From NCBI GenBank assembly GCA_963573305.1, contig OY754327.1, positions 187,434,386 to 187,498,385 of the forward strand: a stretch of DNA of 64,000 nt, read 5' to 3'. The notes beneath the pieces were generated by a model, which searched no databases, was not told where the DNA came from, and saw nothing but the letters and a program-made list of their open reading frames with translations. Source of the stretch: Pyrrhosoma nymphula. Its lineage: Eukaryota; Arthropoda; Insecta; Odonata; Coenagrionidae. A program made the translations under genes and the position numbers. Positions 20,508 to 30,870 of the stretch are shown here, piece after piece; positions within the stretch are counted from its first letter, which is position 1; the number at the start of each line of letters is the position of its first letter.

Positions 20508-21374
20508 TTGGTGGTGACTGGACCGCTTCACGGCGGGGATCGAACACGGCCGTTTCGGCTACAGCTCCCAGCCCACCAGGCAGCGAGGTCGGAGACGAGG
20601 TGGGCCCAACCCCCGGCAATTGCCGTCGCCATACATGATCCCCCTCCCGTGAAATCCCCGCCGGCGTCTCCGGGTGAAGTGCTGCTCCATCTGCCGGACC
20701 CTCCGTCTCCGGGCCCACCGGAACTCCCGGAGGACAAAGCTGAGGACGAGCCCCTCATCGGCGACCTCCTACGATGGCCCGGAGATGCAGTCAGTCACTT
20801 GGCTTACAGATTCTGACCCAGACAACGACAGCGAAGGAAGCAATGCGGAGTCGATAGCCAGCAGGGGGAGACACGGCGGACGCAACGCCATCCGACCCGG
20901 ACACCATGGGCAATCCTCGGTGGGCCCTGGCTTTGGCATCATTCCAGTCCATAAAAATCCCCCTGTGCTCCCACTGAACCAAAGCCTGGAGCAGCCGGAC
21001 ATCCCGCAGGCCGTCGACTTAGAACCTCTTAATAAAACCCTAGTCTATCCCTACGATAACTCTAGCGTTGTCGAGTTGTCCTTACTCGGTGCTAATGTCC
21101 CACGACCGGAATGTGCCCCATTTATGTTCCAAAGACTCTGGAAATAACTCAGATCTTAGTAAGTATTTGGATCTCAGGTGGAACGGGGCATCCTAATCCG
21201 AAGAAAGCCCACGAGCGCCTTTCGTACGTTCCGCATCCCAAAATAATTAGGTGGGCACAGGCTGATCCACGACTTATCCCCCTGGACTCCGTGGTACCGG
21301 AACCTAAATTCAAGCCGAAAGACGCGGCAGTAATCTTAATCCCCCCGGGAACCTACCTGGCTAAAGTTAACTAA
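20508..21374 (+). pseudogene. Broken GC-rich coding-like region, unrecognised
   Basis: Not recognised. Three overlapping plus-strand frames look less repetitive than the GC shadows elsewhere. The first (20508-20816) is Pro-rich and acidic near its end (PPELPEDKAEDEPLIGDLLR). The second (20674-21147) contains DSDPDNDSEGSNAESIASRG and later NKTLVYPYDNSSVVELSLLG. The third (21111-21374) contains GHPNPKKAHERLSYVPHPK and ends in a stop. The switches between frames suggest frameshifts in one old coding sequence, or exons. A GTAAGT donor-like site lies at 21160 and a TTCTTTCTTCCAG acceptor-like site ends at 21392. It could be a gag- or ORF1-like piece of a retroelement, a host exon, or chance in GC-rich DNA. 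Confidence 0.3.
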
Positions 21375-22860
21375 AAAGATTCTTTCTTCCAGATCCTCAT
21401 CCTCTTAGACCACCAGAAATTGTATGGTGTGAGGGCCGGCAGAAAATATCATCGGCTAATAGTGAGTCATTGTCTTTCTTCAGCCGTTATCCAACGCTGG
21501 GCATGGTCCGTGGCTCGCGGAGTGTACAATAAATTTTAAATTAGAGTGGATCAGAGTATTAGAGGGCAAGCAAGGACATGAACTCACCGTCTTAGAGACC
21601 GTCAAAATTCTTATCTTACTGGGAGTGCATCTGTGAAAGCCATTTCTTTAAGAGGTGCCTCGAAGTCGGAACAGCTGGAACACATCGTTACTAATGGGTG
21701 GAAATAAACGAATGTCCATCATGATTAAAAGAAACTTAACGTACAAATCTTCGCTTGATTAATGAAGCGATCGATTTCAAGCGTCATAATAAAGACACGA
21801 GACCATTTTGAAATGATAATGACGCTATAGACGTTGAAATCGATCGGTTTCATTGAAGAAAGTATTAATTAAAATAATGTACATCCACTCAACTCAAGAA
21901 ATGTTTATTTAATACAAATGGATCTCGGATTTCCATTGCAGAGAAATAATTTCATTTGGTATATCCTACTGCACAAAATAGAAATTTTCCGTACCTATTT
22001 CGCTATTTATAGGAAATATCGTATTTTAACGTATCTAATTTTCCTCCATCGATAATCCAATTCATGTTAAATCAGTGTCCATTTTTTAAAATCCGCATCC
22101 TGAATGCTGTATTTCAGGAAAGAATCTTCGAACGATCGATTCTAGTGAAAGGCCGTCTATGGCCTATTAGGGAAAGAGTCAATTAATTTATGAGAGCATA
22201 ATTTCAGGAATAATTTTTAAGGATTGTTCGTATCGTAGACATTTGTTGAAAGGATGTTCAAAATATCGTGAATCGTTCTCTAATAAATTGTGAAATCACG
22301 ATTTTCTACGCATTGAAATTAAATTGATTCAAAATAAATTTGCTAACGTTTCCCTGAAAAATTATCGATTTCGGGGCTCAGATTATTCTATGCAAAGAGA
22401 TTGAGATTGTGGACCAAGTGCTACAGCGAATAAAATGCCTGCCATGGAATAGAAGTCAACGTACTAAAACGAATGCACAACACGCAACAGCGTTGAAAAG
22501 GGCGAAAAACATGTTTGCATAATATTTATGTATACTCACCACGATGGAACTTGAGCACCAATAAGTAAAAATGCATTGTAATCCTTCAGTGGATGTTTCA
22601 TTTACCTGGAATGGAGAAGAGAAAGGTTATAATAAAAATTAATTTCAACCAATTGAAACAATCTATCATTTTGCGTAATGTTTTCACACTTCAATGCCTC
22701 ATCAATTCCACATGGGAGTACGAGACGAAATTGGGAGACAAAAGTATTCAGAGCCATTCAGACAGAAAGTCTCGTGTGCGACTCTCAAAAGAGTGACGAT
22801 GCGGCCGACAAAACACGAATCTCCCCACCCTGCCCACCCCCAAATTGAGGTTAACGCTAA
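21375..22860. other. AT-rich; weak inverted repeat near 21763-21860
   Basis: A degenerate inverted pair (gaagcgatcgatttcaagcgtcat against atgacgct...gaaatcgatcggtttc) at about 21763-21854 may be an old MITE. No genes seen. The rest is featureless. Confidence 0.4.
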
Positions 22861-22879
22861 AAACCCTGCGGTGGGGAGG

Positions 22880-22950
22880 GGGCGGGAGCCTTTTCAGGTG
22901 CGGGGGCCTTCGGTAGAGGATTGGAGAGTACCGGGTTCACACCCGGATCA
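22880..22950 (+). mobile_element. tRNA-like SINE fragment
   Basis: gccttcggtagaggattgga resembles the A-box and D-arm of a tRNA. The B-box GGTTCACACCC at 22934-22944 lies in a perfect T-arm (ccggg...cccgg). Box spacing is shorter than in a real tRNA, so this is a degenerate SINE head rather than a tRNA gene. Confidence 0.5.
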
Positions 22951-23199
22951 TATTCCACAGTCCGTTCAAAATTCGTTCGCCACCAGGCGCTGTTTATTTT
23001 CACGCCACCCTCAGGGCGTCCCCTATTTAGTGATTGGCTATTATAGTTCAATTTAAAGTATTAGTTAACTAAACAATAGTTCACTTCTGTGTACCCTAAT
23101 TGAACTGATAACTGATGTGTTGGTTGCCTGAAATCTAGGGGTTATCTTGCATCGCTAATTTTTAATAGAAGTAGTAGTATTTATTTTAACATGCTTCGA
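22951..23199. other. No recognisable feature
   Basis: Nothing supported. Confidence 0.3.
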
Positions 23200-23204
23200 C
23201 GGCT

Positions 23205-23372
23205 AATGTCATTTCGCACATACTGTCCGCCACGTGCAGACAGCACTCGGACGAATCGGAGGATCACCCATATCCAAACTCAAGCCGAGCTCAACGATGC
23301 TTAACTTCGGTGACTGATCGGGAATCGGCGTTTCCATCGCGGCAGGCCGCTGCCCTTTTCGGGAGAACGGGA
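23205..23372 (-). mobile_element. 5S rRNA-derived element (SINE3-type), reverse strand
   Basis: On the minus strand the segment reads like 5S rRNA with insertions and substitutions: gccgattcccgatc, TCACCGAAGTTAAGCATCGT (internal A-box region), gagctcgg, then tttggatatgggtga in the C-box region. After that the similarity ends and an unrelated body follows (cgtccgagtgctgtctgcac). Conserved arthropod 5S does not contain these changes, so it is not a functional 5S gene. The upstream sequence differs from that of the copies at 28.7 and 38.6 kb, suggesting another subfamily. Confidence 0.65.
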
Positions 23373-24027
23373 GATGATTACACCTGGTATTTACCCACTT
23401 TCAGAAAGGTGTACACTCTTTAATAATTATAACAGAAATTGGTTTAACTTTCCCTTGTGATGTCCGCTTTCAGTCCCCACCCAAGCGCGAAGTATGTCTT
23501 GATATGTTGTAAATTACCAAAAGTCATATCATCGCAAAAAGTCGAAATACTCGAGTTAGGGACATCGTATATCAATAATCAATGGCCCTATAGCAGAAAA
23601 ATAAACTCACGTGAAAGAGGGTTCATTTATACGTAATGTGATATGTACAAATTATAGTCAAATATTTTTATTGGTCTTCGACTGATAACATTCATGATTT
23701 TTGCCGCCGAAAACACGCTAGCGCCACATTGAATTCATAAAGAGAAATATCATAAAAGGCCACACCCCAACTTCAAATCTCAGCCAAAATTGCTTATATC
23801 AGCTGCGTACCTTTTGACTTTGGCTACTTTGTACTTCATCATTTAGATCACATCAATAATAATATGAATCACGCAACTATTATTACGTATTATCTCAAGC
23901 TCTCTTCCTCCCTCTCATGTTTTCAGTCATTTCGTTATTATGCAATGCATGTACATATGCATATGATTGTCTGATTTTCAGTGTCATACATCTCTACCTC
24001 GGATTCTTGACAATAATTGTTCATCGA
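23373..24027. other. AT-rich, no recognisable feature
   Basis: Nothing supported. Confidence 0.35.
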
Positions 24028-24095
24028 GGGTAGGTCTCAAATCAAAATTGTAATTCCTTGTAAGGAATAACTATTTTGATTTTAGACCTAACCTC
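24028..24095. repeat. Short foldback (68-bp palindrome)
   Basis: gagggtaggtctcaaatcaa pairs with ttgattttagacctaacctc, and the inner bases attccttgtaaggaat form the centre. Nearly perfect pairing with almost no loop; a possible short foldback element or hairpin. Confidence 0.65.
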
Positions 24096-24639
24096 AAACT
24101 ATCATTTGATTTCCTATACGGGTGCACCAAAATTATGTCTCCTTTCGAATTCAGTGCCTAATCGCACCAACCAACTTCACCGATTTAATGGTAGACCGAT
24201 TTTTTTAGAAGGACTTAGGAAATTTTTCTTGAGTTAATCGTGGGCTATTGGGGCTTAGCAGATACATTAAAGTAATACACCTAGTCTTTCTGCTCCCCCG
24301 GTGTTTCATCACAACCTTCAACCCAGTTCATCAGTTTCTGCCAATTATGGCAAAGTTATCTTTCGTATCTATAATAATATCTATTGGAATTCCATCCATA
24401 CTTGTGTTGCTCATGTTCATGGACCGCATATTTTCCATGTCCTTTCGCTTCATCGCTTTGGCAAGGTGCGAAGAGTTTACTTCTCAAAATAACTACTATC
24501 TAATTATGCGGTGGCAGTACGGGTCGTGCCCTGATCCCACTTATAGCAGTGCACTCTGGCGGCGAACTGCATGTGGTCTCATCGTTCGGGAACTATTCAC
24601 TATTTATTTGGGATCCTTATGAGGTGGACTTAAATACAG

Positions 24640-25152
24640 AGTTTGAACACGTCCGACATACCAACGTAAAGATCCGATCATGAGAATAAAATTAGGGAAC
24701 TAGACTTCAGAACGGACAGATTTAAAATGTCATTTCTCCCGCGAACGATGAGAGACCACAACAGCTGCCAATGAGACGTTTAACTAGGTTTTTCAATAGG
24801 TAGTGTAACTACTTAGTTGATTTACTCGCTTACTTTACACTTATTCGCTACCTAGTATTAACAGCACGCCGTGCATTTTTTCAGTATAACTCTTGTATCT
24901 CTGTCCATTTATGTTTATTACAAAATACATTAATTCCAACGGTCCACCTAACATTGGTAGCATACGTATAGTGAGCATGCGTGTGAGGTTTCACCTCATG
25001 AATTAAAATTAGCGATTTATGCTGATACATCAATAGTCGTAGTTACATTAACTTTAATAGGGTATGGTGTAATGCATGTTGGTGACTGCTCACCCCCTGC
25101 CACACACCCTGCTTGGGGTGGCATGCAGGGTATTTTTTTTAAATGTAGATGA
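24640..25152 (+). pseudogene. LINE 3' end (C-terminus plus 3' UTR), subfamily 2
   Basis: A frame at about 24675-24773 reads SDHENKIRELDFRTDRFKMS then FLPRTMRDHNSCQ, matching the C-terminus of the complete LINE (RNDKLREIF.RTDR...FFPRTIGDFNKC). Downstream, CACCCCCTGCCACACACCCT and GGGGTGGCATGCAGGGT match its 3' UTR stem region, and the copy ends AAATGTAGATG at about 25150. A second copy of this 3'-end type lies at 26.8-27.2 kb. No RT core remains. Confidence 0.7.
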
Positions 25153-25374
25153 ACGAACTGAAAGTGGTGATGCCACGTGTGACGAACTAAATAGTCTCAT
25201 CGTTCGCAAACTATTCTTAGCACTACCTGATGATCTCCTCTTCACTTTTTCACTTGGGAAGGAACTTCAAGATGGAGACGAGCGGGATGGATCTTCGCCA
25301 CGCCCTTCTTTCTAGTTCGGGAGTCATCGCAGATGACTCCACGACGTGCGATGTGGAGATAAGATGGCTTCGTT

Positions 25375-25470
25375 GGCGGAAAGCCAGCCACCCCCTCGCA
25401 CCGTGGCGTGGCGCCGGCCTGGCCAATCGAAGGGCGCGGGTTCGAATCTTGCCCGCCCTTGAGGATACAT
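25375..25470 (+). mobile_element. tRNA-like SINE fragment
   Basis: tggcgtggcgccggcctgg resembles an A-box region, and GGTTCGAATCT (25440-25450) is a good B-box within gcgcgggttcgaatcttgcccgc. The acceptor stem is absent. Likely a degraded tRNA-derived SINE. Confidence 0.5.
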
Positions 25471-25885
25471 ATCCAAGGTTAGACAGCGCGATGTAACATC
25501 GGAAATTGGAGCCCTTATACCCCATTATCAGGGAAGCGGGGATTGACGAGAGAGGATAATTGTTGCAGGTCGAGTGAAGGGCAGCCATCTTCCGTCGAAG
25601 GAACTGGTGATCGGCCGATTTGATTAAGATTCACGTCCTCACCTAAGGTCAATTATTCAGAGAGCGAATAAATCGCAATCGTTCTAAAAATACTGGAGGG
25701 AATGGGTCGGCGGAAGTAGCGGGATCGCAGCGCAAGAAATTACTAATGAAATTAATTATAGATGAAAAAGTAGAAAGATTGTAGACACCGGAGCAAAAGC
25801 ATTCGCCTCGACCTAAAAAAAGATTATCCTTCGTTTGCACTCCGCAGTCGGCTGGGGGAGGATGTCAGTTAACTGGCTTCAGAAG
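25471..25885. other. No recognisable feature
   Basis: Nothing supported. Confidence 0.3.
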
Positions 25886-26074
25886 TCCATGTTGAGAAAA
25901 ACCAACTTTGTAATTTTCACCAACTTAATTTCGCTGGAACGACGCACGTCTCACCACACTGTGGCATAATAATTGAGCCTAATGATGAGCATATGCCACA
26001 GTGCGGTGAAACGAGCGTCGTTCCATCGAAATAAAGTTTGTGGAAATTACAAAGTTGGTTTTTCTCAACCTGGA
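25886..26074. mobile_element. Foldback element (189-bp near-palindrome)
   Basis: The left arm gttgagaaaaaccaactttg (25891-25910) pairs with caaagttggtttttctcaac at the right end. Inner blocks ggaacgacgc and cacactgtggcata pair with gcgtcgttcc and tatgccacagtg. The loop is only about 25 bp (near 25969-25992). It is non-coding; ends and target duplication are not resolved. Confidence 0.78.
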
Positions 26075-26815
26075 TATCTAATAATTTCCAAGATATCAGG
26101 CCTGATATCATCAGCTTTATTGGCTTCATAAGGTTCTGCCCTTAAAGTGTATGTTACTTTATTTATGTCCGTCGAATTTATGAAATGACGGGTCCTCAAC
26201 TTTAAATCGTCACACCAAATTCCTTACTTTCCACACTATGTTTCTCAGTAGTTGAACTTGCATTCTCGAAATGTAACACGATCTTCAAGACAAAATTGAG
26301 TTCAATGTAATCAAAATAATAGTACTTTGCTCTTTCTCTCACGTATTCTCACGTGGTTGAGAATTTCCCGAGCGACTGATACGCGGAGCGAAGACTTACA
26401 GGAGAGGACATGATAGCCAAAGTCAAAATGAATTAGTTTAATGATATTGCAATTGACTGGAAATATTGTTATTTAAAAATATAGTTACATACTAATATAT
26501 TAATGAGCTTTTTAGCATGCATTTTGCTTTTCATTTCCAGTACCAAAGGTATGCCATCAGTGAAATAAGTGTATTTTACACCACGCAAACGAGAGAGTGA
26601 GATTCCTCACTCACTTTGATCCACGCAGTAGCGATGCAACCAAAAATTCAGTAACGCCGCTGCGCCGTGTGTGATCCCCGAGCTCACATTACAGTCCAGC
26701 CGGGTCTTTCTCATTAGCTTTAACGCGGTACAAACCATAAGCTTGAGGGAGGGGTCGGGAAACGAAATTCACGCATAAACACGACGTACATACTATGGTA
26801 TGCTAGATCAGGAGG
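26075..26815. other. AT-rich, no recognisable feature
   Basis: Nothing supported. Confidence 0.35.
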
Positions 26816-26819
26816 GAAA

Positions 26820-27165
26820 AATACCATAGAACGGACAGGTTTAAAATGTCATTTTCCCACGAGCGAATCGAGACAGTAAAAGCTGCCGTTGAGAGTTTAT
26901 ACCTAGGTTATTCGACAGGTAGTGTAGCTAATTAGATGACTTAGCTCCCTAATACATGTTTCTTAACCTGAAACGTAGTACTAACTGAAAGCCTCGCGTG
27001 CATCCGTTGTGTCCCATTGCATTTTTGTTGTTACTAAAGTCATCAATATTCATTGTTTCCACAACATTTGTGGCACATAGTGCCGTGCATGTTGCTGAAA
27101 ATTCACCTCCTACCACCCATCCACCCTTGAGGTTGCTTGCTGGCTGCCACGCCGATGTAGACGTG
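26820..27165 (+). pseudogene. LINE 3' end, subfamily 2, second copy
   Basis: agaacggacaggtttaaaat (26827 on) and the following 130 bp align block by block with 24712-24840, and gcatgttgctga / ccacccatccacccttgagg align with the 3' UTR at 25075-25110. The match ends near gatgtagacg (27155). Frame decay is greater than in the first copy. Confidence 0.65.
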
Positions 27166-27720
27166 AAAACAAGAGCGGCACACAAGGACGCCATCCAGCG
27201 TCGTGCAGAGGGCGGGTAGAGACGCCAATTCGCGCGCCCTGGCGAGAGATAGAGAAACGAAAGACAAGGAGAGATGGGAGAACAATCGAAGAAGAAATCA
27301 GAGGAGGGGAGGGGGGAGAGGAGGTAGGGGAGGAGGGGGTAGGGCTGACCGCCGCTCCGTGAACTGTTGTGAAGTGTGATGAACGGAAGGCTCTCTCGGT
27401 CAAAGGATCCCCCGTGTGGATTTCGAAGATTCCGCTCCCGGGGTCGTGTCTTGAATCGTTCCGCGAATATGAAAAGGTCATTGAAGGAAGAAACCGCAGC
27501 GAAGAGTGCTGAAGCACTCCCGGCAACTTAATCTAGAGAGGCACATCCCCCTTCATCCTCGGATTCCAAACCCCTCCTCCCCCACCTCACTCGTTGGTTA
27601 CCCCCCCCCCCCCCCCACCTTACATCCCCCTCCCCTCCCACGACGGCCACAGGAGACGGGCGGAGTGGAGGGGGAGGGGTGGCGGTTCCCACGACGCGAG
27701 ACCACCACCACCACCCTCGC
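27166..27720. other. Purine-rich and GC-rich sequence with a 16-base C run
   Basis: Includes G/A-rich sequence at 27290-27350, an uninterrupted C run of 16 bases at 27601-27616 and CAC-rich sequence near 27700. Open frames on both strands are Pro-, Ser- and Arg-rich without motifs. Confidence 0.5.
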
Positions 27721-28665
27721 CAGCATTCCGGGGTTCAAACAGAAATACGCACTTAACTACAGCGGAAGAAGCATGGCTCATGTTTATAAATGTACTGATT
27801 TACTTCAGGAACAAAAGTAAGCAGAAAAAGTTTTTTAAATCGTCCATTCCTTCGATTGAAGAATGTAAATATTTTTCTTAGCAGTGTTAGCTCAGTGGCA
27901 AATTTTAAAATAGATTTTTTTGTGGTACATACAAATTTTACATTCATATTTTTTTCACATTTCACATTCATTGAGGTGCTATAGACGGAGAGAGAGGTCG
28001 CTTGCGCTTACAATGGCCAATGATAGAAGCCGAGGCGTGGCGGGTCCTCCATCTTTGTTCTCCCCGATTTAACCCGAGCGCTTACGGGCCAACCCACTAC
28101 TTAGGCGCATCTTTGTGATGGACTCATCGCTGCATCGGCTACTTGATCCTTAAAAAAAGCTCAATAAAGACAACGAATGCTTTGGTTAATTAAATATTTT
28201 AATGACGTAGAAAAATATTTTCACATTTGTCGTAGATACATTAACATCCCCTGCGACTGATGATGACTATCAAGAGACAAACCATTCCTTATGGAGAGGT
28301 TAAGATAAGAAAACGCGTATGTTAGTTTATTTGCCATCCAATGTGCGCATATTGGCGAAAGTTGACGCGTCTCAAACGAAGTAGCCTCTCTACTTTACCA
28401 ATAAAAGTTGACTGGAGATCCCCGTCCTACGAAGAGTGATTATTAAGTTAAGTTTGGCACAGGTTCTCGCGTGAGCCACATCGAGCTGAGCATCACGCTT
28501 CCGGCTTTCATTTTTTTACTTGAACCGTTAGTTTTTCTACCTTTATCGTTAATTTTAAGCAAGAAAAAATCACGACATACCAATACGAGACTTTTACCGC
28601 TCGAAGCTTCGCTATATTTTCTCTTACGTGGTGGTTCCTATGAAGTATTTGTAGTGTGTATTTAG
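27721..28665. other. AT-rich; isolated A-box-like motif
   Basis: gttagctcagtggcaa at 27886-27901 resembles a tRNA A-box, but no B-box follows at the right distance. Nothing else is supported. Confidence 0.35.
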
Positions 28666-28668
28666 ACT

Positions 28669-28738
28669 GGCAAGGGCCTAGCCACGTTGAAACACCGGTT
28701 CCCGTCAAATCACCGAAGTTAAGCAATGTTGGGCCCGG
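28669..28738 (+). mobile_element. 5S rRNA-derived fragment, truncated
   Basis: gcaagggcctagccacgttg followed by aaacaccggttcccgtcaaa and TCACCGAAGTTAAGCAATGT, then tgggcccgg: a clear match to 5S rRNA positions of about 10 to 75, including the A-box. It then stops abruptly and continues in an unrelated duplicated sequence. The leader gcaagggcctagccacgttg is shared exactly with the intact 5S-derived SINE at 38.5-38.7 kb, so this is a broken member of the same SINE family rather than a 5S gene. Confidence 0.78.
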
Positions 28739-29000
28739 CTTTTCTTTCATACTCAAACTGCAAACTTTCATATCAAATGAGAAAATAATCAAATCTATTC
28801 TGCAATTCACAATAGACCCTAAGGTGTCTAAGTACCACGAGGGCTCCAGAATGAGGGTCCTCGCTCACCCAATCAATCAGTGTACGTACACGTGTGTGTA
28901 ATTACCATAACCTTTTGAAGACGTCAGGCTTTTCTTTCATACTCAAAGTGCAAACTTTCATTTCGAATGAGAAAATAATCAAATCTAATTTGCAATTCAC
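28737..29000 (+). repeat. Duplicated 74-bp block with 190-bp period
   Basis: ggcttttctttcatactcaa ... tgcaattcac occurs at 28737-28810 and 28927-29000, differing at five of 74 positions by my count. The first copy abuts the 5S-like fragment exactly at its break. It could be a local tandem duplication or a repeated satellite-like unit. Confidence 0.8.
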
Positions 29001-29840
29001 TAGTTATAAAAATTTCTGTAAAATTCTTATTGTTTTTATACATATCCAAATGCTGAAATCTTTAATGAGTATCATGATTCCAGAGGCGACTCTTAAAATT
29101 ACTGGAGAAATTGGATGAGACGACAAAGGCGGGGACAATAAAACTCAAATTGTGGCCAGATGATGACAGTTTTCAGCTGACGACACGGACGAGGATCATA
29201 AATTTTCGTCGTTAGAACTTTCGGAATGGAAAGAGTAGAGGAAGGGAGGAATAGGAAGAGAAAAATGTGTTCAGAAAAAAGTGAAAATAATAAAATAGGC
29301 GTTGAGAGTTGTTTGGTAACTGTTCATGGGACGTTGAAAGGGCAAAATGGCTTGAACACCCATTGAACCTTGCAGGCAGGTTACATTTCCAGTTAGACTT
29401 TGCCCTATACCAACATTTATCAATGCAGCTAAGCCAGTTGATTGTTTTCGCGTATTTTTCTCTGATACTATTACGAAATAAATCATACCTTGGACAAACG
29501 AAGTCATCAGAAATAAACGGCAAAGTTATTCTTCTCTGATTGACCCGACCACACATGAATTACAAGAAGATGAGTTTGAAGCAATTGTTGGTGTTCTATA
29601 CTTAGCTACTGCACTACAACTAGCACTATAACTATTTGTATTTAAAAAACTAACTTTTCTAACTTGAAGAATGGTTTTATTGAGATTCATTGGATAGTTT
29701 TTGTTACGAGATAGGCCACTTCTCCTAACATATGCTGTAACATATCGAAATCCTTTTCATTTTACGTTTTTCAATATTTCAGAATTTAAAGGCAACCACG
29801 TGTTTTTAGGCAGTTCTATTTTTAGATTCCTCATTGTTTG
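29001..29840. other. No recognisable feature
   Basis: AT-rich with chance open frames on both strands over 29212-29556. Nothing supported. Confidence 0.35.
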
Positions 29841-29948
29841 AGTGGAGTTGTAGCAACAATTGCGCAGCAGCGACCACGACCTGAGCGCGTGATTTACTCC
29901 ACGTGAAGTAGCGAGAACCTATCACAGTTGGATAGCAACTAAATTCAA

Positions 29949-30089
29949 CCAATAGCAACTAGCAGCAAATAGTATTATTTAAACTCCGTACACCTGCTCA
30001 CGAAGGGAAAAGAGGGGAAATTCTTTCTAGAAGGTTCTCGAACGTTCCAGAGAAGGGGAACTATCGAAAGGAGGAGAAGAGTATAAATA
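29949..30089 (+). promoter_or_regulatory. Heat-shock promoter: CCAAT, five-unit HSE array, TATA box
   Basis: CCAAT lies at 29949-29953. A heat-shock element has five perfectly phased alternating pentamer cores: TTC 30025, GAA 30030, TTC 30035, GAA 30040, TTC 30045, and a weaker sixth (GAG 30050). TATAAATA follows at 30082-30089, about 35 bp after the array. This is the classic arrangement bound by trimeric HSF upstream of heat-shock genes and of some retrotransposon LTRs. Transcription would be expected to start near 30112. What it drives is not identified; no heat-shock protein sequence follows. Confidence 0.75.
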
Positions 30090-30111
30090 GCGGGGAGTGG
30101 GCCGAGGGCCC

Positions 30112-30870
30112 TGCCATTGCCCTGTGTCGGTGTCATACGGGGCTGGCATTTTTAAGAATCGCCGAATAGGAAGGTCAAATCCACGCCAATTGCTACGATA
30201 AAAGACGTCGCAAATATTAAGAAACCGGAAGAATTAGTCTTGGGTAGTGATTTCCAGGACGAGAAAATCATTAGCCGTGCTGTAAAAAGGAAGTAAGCCG
30301 AGATCAGCTAGATTTGTACCATCTGGGACGGGACCAGCGAAGAGGATCAGCTGATCGGCCAAACACAAGGAGCGAGTTAGCAGTGGTCGATCGGGTCGGG
30401 ATCCTTAATGCAGACAGGGGATCAACAGACAGCATGTGTGTCACGTCTAAAACCAACGGTGCTGTCACTATGCATGTATGCAATCATATTGATATGTGAA
30501 GGGTAGGTATTTATTTGTGTACAAGTGAATACATTTGTGTGTGAGAGTCCAAGTGCATCTCTAGCCGTGAAGGCAAAATAGAAATTCCCAGGCGGGAATT
30601 GGTGTTGTGGTCCAAAGGGCAAAGAAAAACAAATGTGATACACTTGATATAGGGTAAAGAGATATAACTTCTATTGTGATTTCATATTTGATTTGTATTT
30701 AATAAGTGACATGCTTTTTAAGTTAGTAAAGACAAAAATGTTTTGTTGAATGTAGAGAGAGAGACAAAAAACCAAGTGATTATATAGTTTTTCAAAGTTT
30801 AACTGATGTTTAACGTGTTTTGTTATTCGGTAAAGATGAGATAATGAATAAATAAAGAGCTTCGAGCATC
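30112..30870 (+). other. Putative transcript region of the heat-shock promoter (solo LTR or lncRNA)
   Basis: Begins about 25-30 bp after the TATA box in a GC-rich leader (gagggccctgcc) and ends near AATAAATAAAG at 30843-30853, a possible polyadenylation signal. It contains one coding-like frame (30156-30296) and several short Met-initiated frames with no motifs. A promoter plus polyadenylation signal within about 900 bp and no protein gene would fit a solo LTR. An hsr-omega-like stress RNA or a degraded stress gene are alternatives. I could not confirm TG...CA ends or a target duplication. Confidence 0.4.
30156..30296 (+). other. 46-codon open frame lacking an ATG, coding-like
   Basis: The frame directly after a TAA reads ESPNRKVKSTPIATIKDVAN and continues through IKKPEELVLGSDFQDEKIIS to a stop at 30294-30296. 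It is Lys-rich with a balanced composition unlike nearby chance frames. An AG at 30155-30156 (tttttaag) and GTAAGC at 30293 could make it an internal exon. Not recognised. Confidence 0.25.

Noticed and set aside
21700..21885. MITE with clear ends
   Set aside because: Inner blocks pair but the outer arms are too degenerate to set ends; recorded only as a weak inverted repeat.
26998..27219. 73-codon frame with a signal-peptide-like N-terminus
   Set aside because: It lies across a LINE 3' UTR remnant, and the hydrophobic start is a chance effect of pyrimidine-rich DNA.
29949..30870. Heat-shock protein gene
   Set aside because: Promoter elements are convincing, but no HSP70, HSP90 or small HSP sequence is seen in any downstream frame.
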